Positions 17,012-25,634 of a DNA stretch of 64,000 nucleotides are shown here, one piece after another. A program made the position numbers and the translations under genes. The notes under the pieces are model-generated. The model did not search any database and was not told the origin of the DNA. It worked only from the letters and a program-made list of their open reading frames with translations. Source of the DNA: JAHEEM01 sp036396795 (GTDB lineage Bacteria; Pseudomonadota; Gammaproteobacteria; Steroidobacterales; Rariloculaceae); NCBI GenBank assembly GCA_036396795.1, contig DASWKF010000097.1:85161-149160 (forward strand). The letters run 5' to 3'. Every line of letters begins with the position of its first letter. Position 1 is the first letter of the stretch.

Positions 17012-18159
17012 CAACCGTCTCGATTCGGCAGATTACGGAGCAGCTCCAGCGACCGACTGATATCGGGATACCGCGGCGCGACGTCGAATCGGGACATCTC
17101 CTGCAGGAGCGCAATGGCGCCTTCGACGGCGGCCTCGCCGGTCATGAAGTGCGCCTCGAGAAGCGCTTGCGCTGCGGCCAGACCGCCCCTGAACACTTCC
17201 GGGTGACCTTGAACGAGACCGAGCCGCGCGAGCGTGAGCTCGAGCTCCAGCTGCCGAATCACGAGCGCCTGCTCGCTGCCGGACAATCTGTAGGGATTGC
17301 TGCTTTGGCTACGCTCGATGCTGATCATGCCCGATAGCGCGTTCTTGAAGCTTTGCCACAGGCGGGCGAGACCGGGCTCGGCGCTCGCCGGGGGGTCGCC
17401 GGACGATGCGTAGCGCTCGGGCGACGGCACGCGCATCGGCAGCTGCGGCACGCGGCTCGCCAAGCCGCTGAGGCTGAAGCTCAAGCCCTCGACGTCGGCT
17501 ACGCGGATGCCGCGCAACTCGAGCAGCTCTCCGGCGATCTGCTCTCGAACGCCCGCAAACGCCGGGTTGCCGAGCTCCACGAGCCGGCCGTCGGCGAGCT
17601 CCAGCGCGGTCACGGCGCGCGCGCGGTCGCCGCGCAGCGTGAGCTCGGCATTCGCCACGGTCAGGAAATACTCGGCCTGAGCCCTGAGCCACCGGCCGCG
17701 CACGTCTGCGGAGATCCCCTGAGCCGCTGCGATGCTTTCCTCCAGCTCCAGCAGACGCGGCGGAAAACTATCGACGCGCTCACTGAGGCGCTCGGCCGTC
17801 GCGGTGATCCTTTGGTCCCGACCGTCCAACTCCTGAAGTCGATCCGCGAGCTGTCGCACGCTCGCCCGAAGCCCCTGCAGGGATGTGATCGTCTGGCCGT
17901 CGACGGCATCGAGCGCGACGTAAAATTGCCGATACTGCCACCAGAGGAAACCGGCGCCCCCCACGGCAAGGCACGCCAGGATCAGCGCCAACACGTTCGC
18001 TGCGTTGAGCCCGGCGCGGCCACTCGGCATCGCGCCACCGGTCGATGCCTCACGATTCTCTTGCGCGGCGCTCGCCGCGCCGCCGGCCTCGGCGTCGTCG
18101 CCGGGATGGCGGCCATCCTCGGACGCCGCAGATGGCTCTTCGGAGTGCTTTTCTGTCAT
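17011..18159 (-). CDS. hemX: HemX, uroporphyrinogen-locus membrane protein
   Basis: A 382-residue protein of the HemX family, often annotated as uroporphyrinogen-III C-methyltransferase although it lacks that catalytic domain. A polar Glu/Ala-rich N-terminal tail (residues 1-50) precedes one membrane helix (about 53-73, NVLALILACLAVGGAGFLWW) and a largely helical periplasmic domain with a coiled-coil stretch. The family normally follows hemC-hemD; here it directly follows the two-component pair 76 nt upstream, which is unusual. Confidence 0.88.
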   Translation of the reverse strand: MTEKHSEEPSAASEDGRHPGDDAEAGGAASAAQENREASTGGAMPSGRAGLNAANVLALILACLAVGGAGFLWWQYRQFYVALDAVDGQTITSLQGLRASVRQLADRLQELDGRDQRITATAERLSERVDSFPPRLLELEESIAAAQGISADVRGRWLRAQAEYFLTVANAELTLRGDRARAVTALELADGRLVELGNPAFAGVREQIAGELLELRGIRVADVEGLSFSLSGLASRVPQLPMRVPSPERYASSGDPPASAEPGLARLWQSFKNALSGMISIERSQSSNPYRLSGSEQALVIRQLELELTLARLGLVQGHPEVFRGGLAAAQALLEAHFMTGEAAVEGAIALLQEMSRFDVAPRYPDISRSLELLRNLPNRDG

Positions 18160-18234
18160 CGTCCGCTCATCGAAGTCGCTGAGACTTACCTTTTTACCAT
18201 ATGCGTCGAGACCCTATCGATCCGGATTCGGCCG

Positions 18235-18984
18235 TCAGGTGGATCGCAAATGCCGTTTGAGCTCACCCAGCTGGCGCCGGCTGACGGGCAAAGTCTCGGC
18301 GTGAGCCCTTAGCTTCAAGAAGTATCGGCCGGCAGCGTCCTTTTCTAAAGACTCCACCTGCGCGGCGTTGACGAGCACGCTGCGATGCACCCGCAGGAAC
18401 GTTGCGGCAAACTCCTCGGCCAAGTCCTTGAGCGACTCGTCGATCAGATCGACGCCGTTGCGGTGCAGCACGCTGACGTACTTCTGATCCGCTCGGAACA
18501 GGATTACCTGGCTGAGCGGGATCAGCTTGAGTTGCTCACCGACCCTCGCCGCAATATTTCGCCGCGGTGCATTCTCGCCGTCGGCTTTGGCGATCTCCTT
18601 GAGCTGAGCCGCGCTCAATCTCGCGGCCTGATTGAGGGCCTGCCGCAGGCGCTCCAGACGAACCGGCTTCAACAAATAGCCGACCGCTTGAGCATCGAAG
18701 GCCTCCATCGCATGCTCGTCATAGGCCGTCGTGAAGACCACCGCGGGCGGCGTTGAGATGCCCGCGAGATGCCGCGCCGTTTCGATGCCGCTCATCCCCG
18801 GCATGCGGATGTCGAGCAGCACGGCGTCGGGCTTGAGCTCGCGCACGAGATCGAGCGCCTCAGCACCGGTTCCGCAGCTGCCCACGACCCGCCACGCTGG
18901 CAACTCTCGCAGCAGATACTGCAAGCGCTCGCGCGCCGGAGGCTCATCATCAACGATCAGCAGCTTGAGATCTGGCGTGCTCAT
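18235..18984 (-). CDS. algR: AlgR-type LytTR response regulator
   Basis: A 249-residue response regulator: receiver domain (acidic pocket VDDEPPARER, phospho-acceptor Asp58 in LLDIRMPG, FTTAYDEHAMEAF, LLKPV) followed by a LytTR DNA-binding domain (residues 140-245: ADQKYVSVLHRNG, FLRVHRSVLVN, LPVSRRQLGELK). Family members bind direct repeats and control alginate, motility or virulence genes in Pseudomonas. The ATG overlaps the algZ stop by four bases, so it is paired with that kinase. Confidence 0.9.
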   Translation of the reverse strand: MSTPDLKLLIVDDEPPARERLQYLLRELPAWRVVGSCGTGAEALDLVRELKPDAVLLDIRMPGMSGIETARHLAGISTPPAVVFTTAYDEHAMEAFDAQAVGYLLKPVRLERLRQALNQAARLSAAQLKEIAKADGENAPRRNIAARVGEQLKLIPLSQVILFRADQKYVSVLHRNGVDLIDESLKDLAEEFAATFLRVHRSVLVNAAQVESLEKDAAGRYFLKLRAHAETLPVSRRQLGELKRHLRST

Positions 18985-20123
18985 TCGTCATGGGGGAACC
19001 GCAATGTCACCGTGTAACGGCCGGGCGTTTCCTCGACCTCGACGCGCCCTCGTTCTCCGTAGGCCAACCGGAGCCGTTGCCGGATATTCTCCATAGCCAA
19101 GTGATTGCCGTCTCGCGCCGTGCGCCGCCCGTCCGCGCGCACCGGGTTGGACACGCTGATGACCAGATCGCCGTTTTCGCGAAGCCCGCGGACCTCGACC
19201 GTGCCACCTCCGTCGAGAGGCTCGATGCCGTGATAGATCGCATTCTCGAGCAGCGGCTGAACGATCAAGCTCGGGACCAGCGCGCGCATCGGCAGCTCGG
19301 CGACGTCCCATTTGACCTGCAAGCGCGGCCCCAGCCTCAGACCTTCGATGCGTTGATACATCCGCGAAAGCTCGAGCTCCTCCTTCAGGTGCAACAGTTT
19401 GTCCGAGTCCCTCAAGGTCACCCGAAACAGATCGGCGAGGTCCTCTACGGCTTCCTCCGCCAGTTTCGGCGACGTCCGCGTCAGCGAAGCGATCGTGTTC
19501 ATGCTGTTGAAAAGGAAATGAGGCCTGATACGCGCCTGAAGCGCGTGGATGCGCGAGCGCGCCTCCGCGCGCACGTGGAGGCGCCACTGGTGCGCCACGA
19601 AAAAGTACCGCAGCAGCATCGCCGAAACGATGCCGCATATTCCGAGGTTTCGAATCAGGAAGCCCGCTCGCGAGCTCGGGAACAGCGTTTCGTTGATACC
19701 GCTGTCGCTGAGCGTCGTGCCCAGCCTGTACGCGATCTCCGACAGAATCATGGTGTTGAGCAGCAACAACCCGAAAGCCAGCAGCACCGCGACGGTCACG
19801 GACTGCGCCGCCAGCCAGCGCCGGGTATAGCAGAGCAAGGTCGCGCCGGTCAGCCCGAGCCATTGAACGAACAGCGATACCCGCGCGAGGTCCGTCAGAA
19901 ATCCGACATTGTCGGGTCGGGCCAGCGTGAAAATCAGCGCCAGCAACTCGGAAATCAGTACCACGGCCAGCACCATGCGAGGGGCGCAGAAATCCGGCAG
20001 GAAGAAATCCTCGAGGGCAGGGTTGTTGGTCCGACCGCCCGGCGCGGCAGCCCGCTGATTCTTGAGTGCAGCCGAGGGAGAGTCGAGGCGACTGTCTAGC
20101 TTAATCGCACCACTCTTCGACAT
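18981..20123 (-). CDS. algZ: AlgZ/FimS-type sensor histidine kinase
   Basis: A 380-residue membrane kinase of the LytS/YehU class. After a polar N-terminal 45 residues come four hydrophobic segments, then the phospho-acceptor region LQARIRPHFLFNSMNTIASL (His followed by FLFN) and an HATPase domain with LLENAIYHGIEPLDGGG and VSNPV. It should phosphorylate the adjacent AlgR-like regulator. Overlap with algR is ATGA at 18981-18984, and its own 5' end overlaps the upstream DUF4124 gene by 23 nt. Confidence 0.9.
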   Translation of the reverse strand: MSKSGAIKLDSRLDSPSAALKNQRAAAPGGRTNNPALEDFFLPDFCAPRMVLAVVLISELLALIFTLARPDNVGFLTDLARVSLFVQWLGLTGATLLCYTRRWLAAQSVTVAVLLAFGLLLLNTMILSEIAYRLGTTLSDSGINETLFPSSRAGFLIRNLGICGIVSAMLLRYFFVAHQWRLHVRAEARSRIHALQARIRPHFLFNSMNTIASLTRTSPKLAEEAVEDLADLFRVTLRDSDKLLHLKEELELSRMYQRIEGLRLGPRLQVKWDVAELPMRALVPSLIVQPLLENAIYHGIEPLDGGGTVEVRGLRENGDLVISVSNPVRADGRRTARDGNHLAMENIRQRLRLAYGERGRVEVEETPGRYTVTLRFPHDE

Positions 20124-20568
20124 CTGCCGCGGCTCGCGCTCTCGCTTCGTCGATCTCAGCGTCGTTGAGGTATGCGCGCTCCCCGTCGGGCGTGCTCCTG
20201 TAGAGGCGCCGCGATGTCAGATAGCGGTCCAGGCGCTCACGCGCGATACCGCAGTTGCGCTCGCGCTCCTCGGCGCGTTCCTCCAGCGTCGGCTCACGAG
20301 GCTCCAGGGTCTCGGAATCCGCTAGATCCTCGGCGGGCGTCGCGGGCGCGCTCGCAGCGGGCGGAGTCGCGGGCCGCGGCGCGGTGGGAGTGCGGGTGGC
20401 GATGAAGATCGTCTCGGCGTTCTCACCGACCGGCCGATCGCTGTAGCTGACGGTCCCGTCGGCGTCGACCGATCGATAGACCTCGGCGCTCCACGCCGTC
20501 AGCGATGCCAACAGGGTCAAGGTAGTGAGGCAGGCCGCACGCACTGAAGCTGGTTCCTTACTTAGCAT
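20101..20568 (-). CDS. DUF4124-domain periplasmic protein
   Basis: A 155-residue exported protein. The first 28 residues form a signal peptide ending at LTAWSA, followed by the DUF4124 motif VYRSVDADGTVSYSDRPVGENAE. A low-complexity Pro/Ala/Thr linker (about residues 60-80) leads to a charged helical tail with two cysteines (ERNCGI and the terminal EEWCD). DUF4124 proteins are widespread in Proteobacteria and uncharacterised. It overlaps algZ, suggesting co-expression with the sensory pair. A second DUF4124 protein occurs before ntrB. Confidence 0.8.
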   Translation of the reverse strand: MLSKEPASVRAACLTTLTLLASLTAWSAEVYRSVDADGTVSYSDRPVGENAETIFIATRTPTAPRPATPPAASAPATPAEDLADSETLEPREPTLEERAEERERNCGIARERLDRYLTSRRLYRSTPDGERAYLNDAEIDEARARAAADVEEWCD

Positions 20569-20741
20569 CGCTTGCCGAGTCTAGCACCCGGGGCCTGGAA
20601 GGGCTCGTGACTAAGTTCGCCTTTCTCGCAATCCCGTGGCCATAGATTAAGTTAAACGGCTCATCCGTCTCAACTGCGGTTATCATTCCCGGCAATTCCG
20701 GGCCGATTCGGCCCTCGTGGTTCTGACGGCGGGGTAGTCAA

Positions 20742-20999
20742 ATGCTCGAAAATTCATCTCGCTCCTCGCTCGACGATCTCGTGCGGCAGCTCGTCGACGC
20801 CGTTCCTCCCAGCATCAAGGCGATGGGGGACGATCTCGAACGCAATTTCAGATCGTTGCTGCAAGCGGGGCTCGCAAAAATGGATCTGGTTACGCGTGAG
20901 GAATTCGATCTGCAGGTTGCCGTTCTCAAACGTACCCGGGAAAAGCTCGAGGCGCTCGACGCGAAGCTTGCAGAGCTGGAACGCAGCCGCTCGAGCTGA
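20742..20999 (+). CDS. ubiK: UbiK, ubiquinone biosynthesis accessory factor (YqiC/BMFP)
   Basis: An 85-residue helical protein with the BMFP/YqiC layout: an amphipathic N-terminal helix (LDDLVRQLVDAVPPSIKAMGD), then a C-terminal coiled coil (residues 48-80, LVTREEFDLQVAVLKRTREKLEALDAKLAELE). UbiK trimers bind UbiJ in the lipid-associated Ubi complex, so this gene supports ubiE, ubiJ, ubiB and ubiD elsewhere in the window. GGGG lies a few bases before the ATG. It directly precedes comM, a common pairing. Confidence 0.9.
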   Translation: MLENSSRSSLDDLVRQLVDAVPPSIKAMGDDLERNFRSLLQAGLAKMDLVTREEFDLQVAVLKRTREKLEALDAKLAELERSRSS

Positions 21000-21038
21000 C
21001 CTTGGGGACGCGTTCGCGCCGGCCCGCAACCTGGGGCC

Positions 21039-22541
21039 GTGACGCTCGCCAGACTATTGAGCCGCGGACAGCGCGGCCTCGATGCCTACGAAGTCATCGT
21101 CGAGGTGCATCGCGCCAACGGTTTGCCCGCATTCCGCATCGCCGGCCTGCCGGAAGCTGCTGTGCGCGAGAGCAAGGATCGTGTCCGCGCGGCTCTGGAA
21201 GCCAGCAACGTTAAGGTGCCGGCATCGAAGATCACGGTGCATCTCGGCCCCGCGGACATTCCCAAGGAGGGCGGTCGCTTCGATCTCGCCATCGCGATCG
21301 GCCTGGCGGAGACCATCAGGGAAGCGGCGTGGAAGACCGGAGGATACGAGTTCCTGGGCGAGCTCGGTCTGAACGGCGAGCTGCGGCCGATTCGCGGGGC
21401 AGTCCCCGCCGTGCTCGCTGCTCGAGACGCCGGCCGCACGACGATCCTGCCGTACGCCAACGCGCCCGAGGCGGCGTTGATCGGCGATGCGCATGTGCTG
21501 CGCGCCGACAGCCTTCTCGAAGTCATCGAGCACCTCGACGGCTACCGGTCGTTACAATGCGTCTGCTCAGCCGACTGGCCGAGCGCGGCTCCGCCGCCGG
21601 CCTTCGACCTCGCCGACGTCAACGGCCATGCCTGGCCCAAGCGCGCACTGATCGTCGCCGCTGCGGGGGGCCATCACGTACTGCTCAGCGGACCGCCCGG
21701 CACCGGCAAGAGCATGCTCGCGCAGCGGCTTCCCGGGCTGCTGCCGCCCATGTCCCCGGAGGAAGCTCTGAAGGTCATCAGCATCGAATCCGTCGCCGGT
21801 GAGCCGCTGGATCTCGAGCAGGCTTTGCGGCGTCCCTACCGGGCACCGCATCACAGCGCCTCCGTCGCGGCGCTGGTCGGGGGCGGGAGCCATCCGCGTC
21901 CCGGCGAGATTTCGCTCGCGCATCTCGGCGTGCTGTTTCTCGATGAGCTACCCGAGTTCCGCCGTTCCGCCTTGGAGGCGCTGCGCGAGCCGTTGCAAAA
22001 CGGCAAGATCAGCATTGCCCGGGCGGCCGGGACGGTGAGCTTTCCCGCCCGGTTTCAGCTCGTCGCGGCGATGAATCCCTGCCCCTGCGGCCACCTCGGG
22101 GATCACACAGACCGCTGCCGATGCTCGCCCAACGTCGTTCAGCAATATCGAGCGAAGCTTTCCGGCCCGCTGCTCGATCGCTTCGACATCCACGTCGAGG
22201 TTCCACGGCAGCCGTTCGATGTCGGTCGCCGGCTGAACGCCCCCGGTGAAACCATCGAAGCCGCGGCTCGTGTGCGCGACGCGCGGGCGATTCAGTTCGC
22301 CCGCAGCTCGGCGCTCAACGCGCAGCTCGAGCCCCGCGAGCTGCGCCGCATCGCGGAGCTCGAGCCGTCGAGCCGCAGGTTGTTGGCGCACGCAGCGGAA
22401 CGCTGGAACCTCAGCCTTCGAAGTTGCAACCGCATCACCAAGGTAGCGCGGAGCATCGCGGATCTGGCCGGCGAGCCCGAGATCCTGCCTCTGCATACCG
22501 CGGAAGCCATCCAGCTTCGATGCCTGGATCGTCCGCTTTGA
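21039..22541 (+). CDS. comM: ComM/YifB, Mg-chelatase-like AAA+ helicase
   Basis: A 500-residue protein with an N-terminal Lon-like fold (RGLDAYEVIVEVHRANGLPAF, IPKEGGRFDLAIAIGLA) and an AAA+ domain: Walker A SGPPGTGKSMLAQRLPG, Walker B GVLFLDELPEF and the zinc-binding-like region NPCPCGHLGD with cysteines spaced as in ComM. ComM hexamers promote branch migration during natural transformation. The GTG 21039 start follows ubiK by 39 nt. Confidence 0.95.
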   Translation: MTLARLLSRGQRGLDAYEVIVEVHRANGLPAFRIAGLPEAAVRESKDRVRAALEASNVKVPASKITVHLGPADIPKEGGRFDLAIAIGLAETIREAAWKTGGYEFLGELGLNGELRPIRGAVPAVLAARDAGRTTILPYANAPEAALIGDAHVLRADSLLEVIEHLDGYRSLQCVCSADWPSAAPPPAFDLADVNGHAWPKRALIVAAAGGHHVLLSGPPGTGKSMLAQRLPGLLPPMSPEEALKVISIESVAGEPLDLEQALRRPYRAPHHSASVAALVGGGSHPRPGEISLAHLGVLFLDELPEFRRSALEALREPLQNGKISIARAAGTVSFPARFQLVAAMNPCPCGHLGDHTDRCRCSPNVVQQYRAKLSGPLLDRFDIHVEVPRQPFDVGRRLNAPGETIEAAARVRDARAIQFARSSALNAQLEPRELRRIAELEPSSRRLLAHAAERWNLSLRSCNRITKVARSIADLAGEPEILPLHTAEAIQLRCLDRPL

Positions 22542-22565
22542 GGCCTATTCCAATACCGATATAAT
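22538..22565 (+). promoter_or_regulatory. Sigma-70-type promoter of the cytochrome c gene
   Basis: TTGAGG (22538-22543), a 16-nt spacer and a perfect TATAAT (22560-22565). The predicted start near 22572 leaves a leader of about 22 nt before the GTG at 22594, with GGAG seven bases upstream of it. The -35 overlaps the end of comM. Confidence 0.65.
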
Positions 22566-22593
22566 CCGCCCGCTATCGTTACGGAGCGGGTTT

Positions 22594-23094
22594 GTGGCAT
22601 CAAAACGAGATCAACAATTCTTCGACGCTTTCATGATTATCGTCGGCATCTTCGTCGGCATCATCGTGGCCGTCGCTTTTCTCGCCGACTTTGTCGGGGA
22701 CGGGGCGACTGAGAGCGAGGAGGCGCAATCCGCCGTGGAAGAGCGGATTCGACCGCTGGGGCGCGTAGTGCTGGTCGGCGACGCGACGCTCGCGGCGGCG
22801 CCCGTAGCGGCGGCGCCGGCAGCACCCGTGGCCGCGCCGTTGTCGGGCGCACAGGTCTACAACGAGATTTGCCAGCTCTGCCACGCCGCACCCGGCGTCG
22901 GCGGCGCGCCGGTGCTCGGTGACGCGGCTGCTTGGGCCCTACGTATAGAGCAGGGCTCGCAGACACTCGAGGATCATGTGCTGAACGGCTATCAAGGGGA
23001 AGCCGGCTTCATGCCGCCGAAGGGCGGCCGCATGGACTTGAGCGACGCCGAAGTGCTCGCCGCGATGAATTTCATGCTCGAGGCCGTCGAATAG
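22594..23094 (+). CDS. Membrane-anchored cytochrome c5-family protein
   Basis: A 166-residue single-haem protein. One uncleaved membrane helix (about residues 10-32, FDAFMIIVGIFVGIIVAVAFL) anchors it, followed by an Ala/Pro/Val-rich linker (66-84) and a cytochrome domain. The haem site is CQLCH (Cys93, Cys96, His97) and the probable axial methionine lies in EAGFMPPKGG. Cytochrome c5 passes electrons in the periplasm to terminal oxidases or other acceptors. The GTG start is supported by the GGAG seven bases upstream and a good promoter. Confidence 0.9.
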   Translation: MASKRDQQFFDAFMIIVGIFVGIIVAVAFLADFVGDGATESEEAQSAVEERIRPLGRVVLVGDATLAAAPVAAAPAAPVAAPLSGAQVYNEICQLCHAAPGVGGAPVLGDAAAWALRIEQGSQTLEDHVLNGYQGEAGFMPPKGGRMDLSDAEVLAAMNFMLEAVE

Positions 23095-23171
23095 CCGCCG
23101 ATCTTTCGCCACCGGGAGCGCTCCCGCTCACCAACCCACGGAAAACCCCGCTCTATCCCAGAAGCCCGCGC
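23095..23171. other. Convergent intergenic region with GGGAGCGCTCCC palindrome
   Basis: Between the 3' ends of the cytochrome gene and the DUF5916 gene lies one perfect 12-nt palindrome, GGGAGCGCTCCC. It could act in bidirectional termination, but has no U-tract on either strand. Nothing else is recognisable. Confidence 0.35.
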
Positions 23172-25388
23172 CTAGAAGCGCAGCGTGTAGTTGAATTTCG
23201 CCGTCAGGTCGGCCGCCTCCGAATGAAACGAGTTGTCCCGGTCGAAATCCTGGAGGCTGTGGTTCAGCACGATGAAGAGCTCTCGCCCCGCTTCCGGAAT
23301 CCAATGCAAACGGCTGTTGATTCCGGCCGTCTCCGTGACGTTGTCGTATTGAATGAGATTCACCCAGCTCAAGGTGGCCGAGAAGATGATGTCGGTCTTG
23401 AGCGTCACTAGGCGCACGCTGAAGTCGCCTGCCGGAAGGCGCACGTCGTTGTAGTCGTACCCGGCCGTGATGCGGAAGTGCTGCGAAGGCACCCAGATCA
23501 GCTCGCCGACGATCTGCTCTCGCTCGCCGTCGAAGAAATCGCCTTCTCGATAGCTCACGGTGCCCGACCATTCGCGCTGCGAGCCGGTCGTCAGCGTAAA
23601 GCCAAAATCGTCGAAAGAGTAGTTGCCGACAGGGACGAAAACGCCCTCGGAGATCTCGAACGGTTCGGTGATATTCTCTTCGTTCGAGATATACTCCAGC
23701 GTGAGAACGTCCCTGGCGTTCGTCTCGATGTCGAGCGGCCGGAAGGAAATCGACTGGCTCTGCAAGCCACCGCTCAAGAAGTCGATTCTCTGAGCATCGA
23801 CGCCTATGAAGTAACTGCGTAGCAAGGAATCTCTGGGCCGGTGGGTATAGCCGATCTCTGCCGTCGAATCGCGGATACCGGCTCGGTTGACGAAACCCAA
23901 GGCCGGGCGGAAGTTTTGCTCGAGCTCCTTGACGCCCAAGCCACCTCTCAAGCCGGCGTTGTTCGGCATGCGAAAGCGAACGCCGTAGGCGGAGTCGTCG
24001 CTCTCTAAGCCTTCAGTATCGGATTGTTGATACCAAGCCTCGGCCTCGATCACGTGGCCACCCCGCAGGCGGGTGTTCTGATATCGAAAGTCCGCGCCGG
24101 CCAGCGTATTGTCGAGATTCGAGCGCGGATCGCCGCTGGTGACGATGAACCCGAGCGTGGATTCTTCGAGCACGTTGACGGCGGCTCGGCCGACGAAGAC
24201 GTCGGTCGCTTCGACGTCCTCGAAGGCATCCTGGCGCAGAGCGAGCGCGCCGACGGTCCAGGGCCCCGCGCGGCCGCTGAGCTTGCCGCCGTATTCGATG
24301 TCGACCAGCTGCCCCGAGTCGCTCAACCCCAACGTTCTGGAGAAAAACGGCCGGCCGTTCTCCAAGGCTGGCCTGGCGATGTTCGAGCCGCCGAACTGAC
24401 CTCCCGCGAGACGCCCGAACTCGAAGATGTCGGAGTCCTTGAGGAAGAAAGCGCGCTTCTCCGGGAAGAACAAGTCGAAGCGTGACAGGTCCACCTGACG
24501 ATCATCGATCTCGGTGGCGGAGAAGTCCGTATTGATCGTCAGCGACGCGTTCAGCGCCGGCGTCAGCTTGTAGAAAACGTCGAGAGAGGGTTCGATATCG
24601 GAATCGCTGGCGGCGAGTGCGAAGCTTTTCGCTTGGCTGAGGCTGACGGACGGCACGACGTCGAGTCCGAGACCTTGCCGCAGCCCGGTGATCCCGGTCA
24701 GCGATCCGACGATGCTCGGATTCTGTGTCTGATTCCGGGAGACCCAGCCAACGTCCTCGTTGTTGCTGCCGATCGTGCGCCTGAAATTGATGCCCCATTC
24801 GTCGTTGTCGGCGTCGAAAGACAAGGACTTGAAAGGAATGGCGATCTCGGTGATCCATCCCTCGGCGTCCTGAGTTGCCGCCGTGCGCCAGATGCCCTGC
24901 CAATTCCATTGTTGACGGCTCGTGTCCTCGTAGAGGGCTTCCATGCGCAGACCGTTCGGGTTGGTGATGAATCGATAGCCACTGCGGCGATCGTTGAACG
25001 GATCGAGGATGAGACTGAAGAAGTCATCACCCCAGAGCACCTCGCCTTGCCTCAGAACGTTGGCAACGACCGCGTCGGCGTGCGCCGCCCGCATCCGCGC
25101 GCCGACGTACAAGGCCTCGTCGTCATAGAGGACGCGTACCTGCATGGATTCGGACGGCTCTCCGTACTCCGTCGGAAGGATCTGATGAAAATCCTCGAGC
25201 ACCGCCGACCCGGCCCATTCGACGTCCTCCAAGCGACCGTCGATCGTGGGCGCCGTCGCCGTGCGGACGGCAGGCACGCTCTTGACTTGAGATTCCGGGC
25301 TGCTTTGCGCGACGATGCTTGCCGGCAGCGACACCATCGCAGAAACGACCGGAAGACTCCAAGGACCCCTATTCTTGCGCGCAGCCAT
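23172..25388 (-). CDS. DUF5916 outer-membrane protein with CBM9-like N-terminal domain
   Basis: A 738-residue exported protein. Residues 1-28 form a signal peptide ending near SIVAQS. Residues 45-230 resemble the family 9 carbohydrate-binding-like domain (APTIDGRLEDVEWAGS, LYDDEALYVGARM, FFSLILDPFNDRRSGY). The remainder is the DUF5916 beta-barrel with FFPEKRAFFLKDSDIFEFG, and it ends in Phe (KFNYTLRF), as outer-membrane proteins do. Function is unknown; predicted roles range from glycan binding to nutrient uptake. ATG 25388 gives a clean signal peptide; an in-frame GTG at 25427 is less likely. Confidence 0.85.
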   Translation of the reverse strand: MAARKNRGPWSLPVVSAMVSLPASIVAQSSPESQVKSVPAVRTATAPTIDGRLEDVEWAGSAVLEDFHQILPTEYGEPSESMQVRVLYDDEALYVGARMRAAHADAVVANVLRQGEVLWGDDFFSLILDPFNDRRSGYRFITNPNGLRMEALYEDTSRQQWNWQGIWRTAATQDAEGWITEIAIPFKSLSFDADNDEWGINFRRTIGSNNEDVGWVSRNQTQNPSIVGSLTGITGLRQGLGLDVVPSVSLSQAKSFALAASDSDIEPSLDVFYKLTPALNASLTINTDFSATEIDDRQVDLSRFDLFFPEKRAFFLKDSDIFEFGRLAGGQFGGSNIARPALENGRPFFSRTLGLSDSGQLVDIEYGGKLSGRAGPWTVGALALRQDAFEDVEATDVFVGRAAVNVLEESTLGFIVTSGDPRSNLDNTLAGADFRYQNTRLRGGHVIEAEAWYQQSDTEGLESDDSAYGVRFRMPNNAGLRGGLGVKELEQNFRPALGFVNRAGIRDSTAEIGYTHRPRDSLLRSYFIGVDAQRIDFLSGGLQSQSISFRPLDIETNARDVLTLEYISNEENITEPFEISEGVFVPVGNYSFDDFGFTLTTGSQREWSGTVSYREGDFFDGEREQIVGELIWVPSQHFRITAGYDYNDVRLPAGDFSVRLVTLKTDIIFSATLSWVNLIQYDNVTETAGINSRLHWIPEAGRELFIVLNHSLQDFDRDNSFHSEAADLTAKFNYTLRF

Positions 25389-25597
25389 CCCCCACCCAAA
25401 GCCTCGCAGGCAATCCCGACAAACCAACAGACAACGCCCGGCACCGCAGGTTTCCGCAAGACATCACCGTCGGCCAACATCGCTTCCAGGTACTCCGCGA
25501 TTTCAGACCGGCTTCTTAGGTGGTCCGCCGCTCGAAACGGCAGGCTTGCGGGTTTTGTAGTCTCTTGTCGCCTCCACAAATCCCATCGGCGCGGTGC

Positions 25598-25625
25598 TTG
25601 TGTATTTCCGTATATGGGGTATTAT
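25598..25625 (+). promoter_or_regulatory. Promoter for the DUF6502-DUF5666 pair (possibly leaderless)
   Basis: TTGTGT (25598-25603), a 16-nt spacer and TATTAT (25620-25625), within a locally AT-rich stretch that contrasts with the flanks. Transcription would start near 25632, only a few bases from the ATG at 25635, and no Shine-Dalgarno sequence precedes that ATG. Confidence 0.45.
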
Positions 25626-25634
25626 TCCCTACAA

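Noticed and set aside
24633..25634. Long plus-strand open frame continuous with the DUF6502 gene
   Set aside because: It is antisense to the DUF5916 gene, lacks family resemblance, and the DUF6502 homology, promoter and ATG all lie at its far end.
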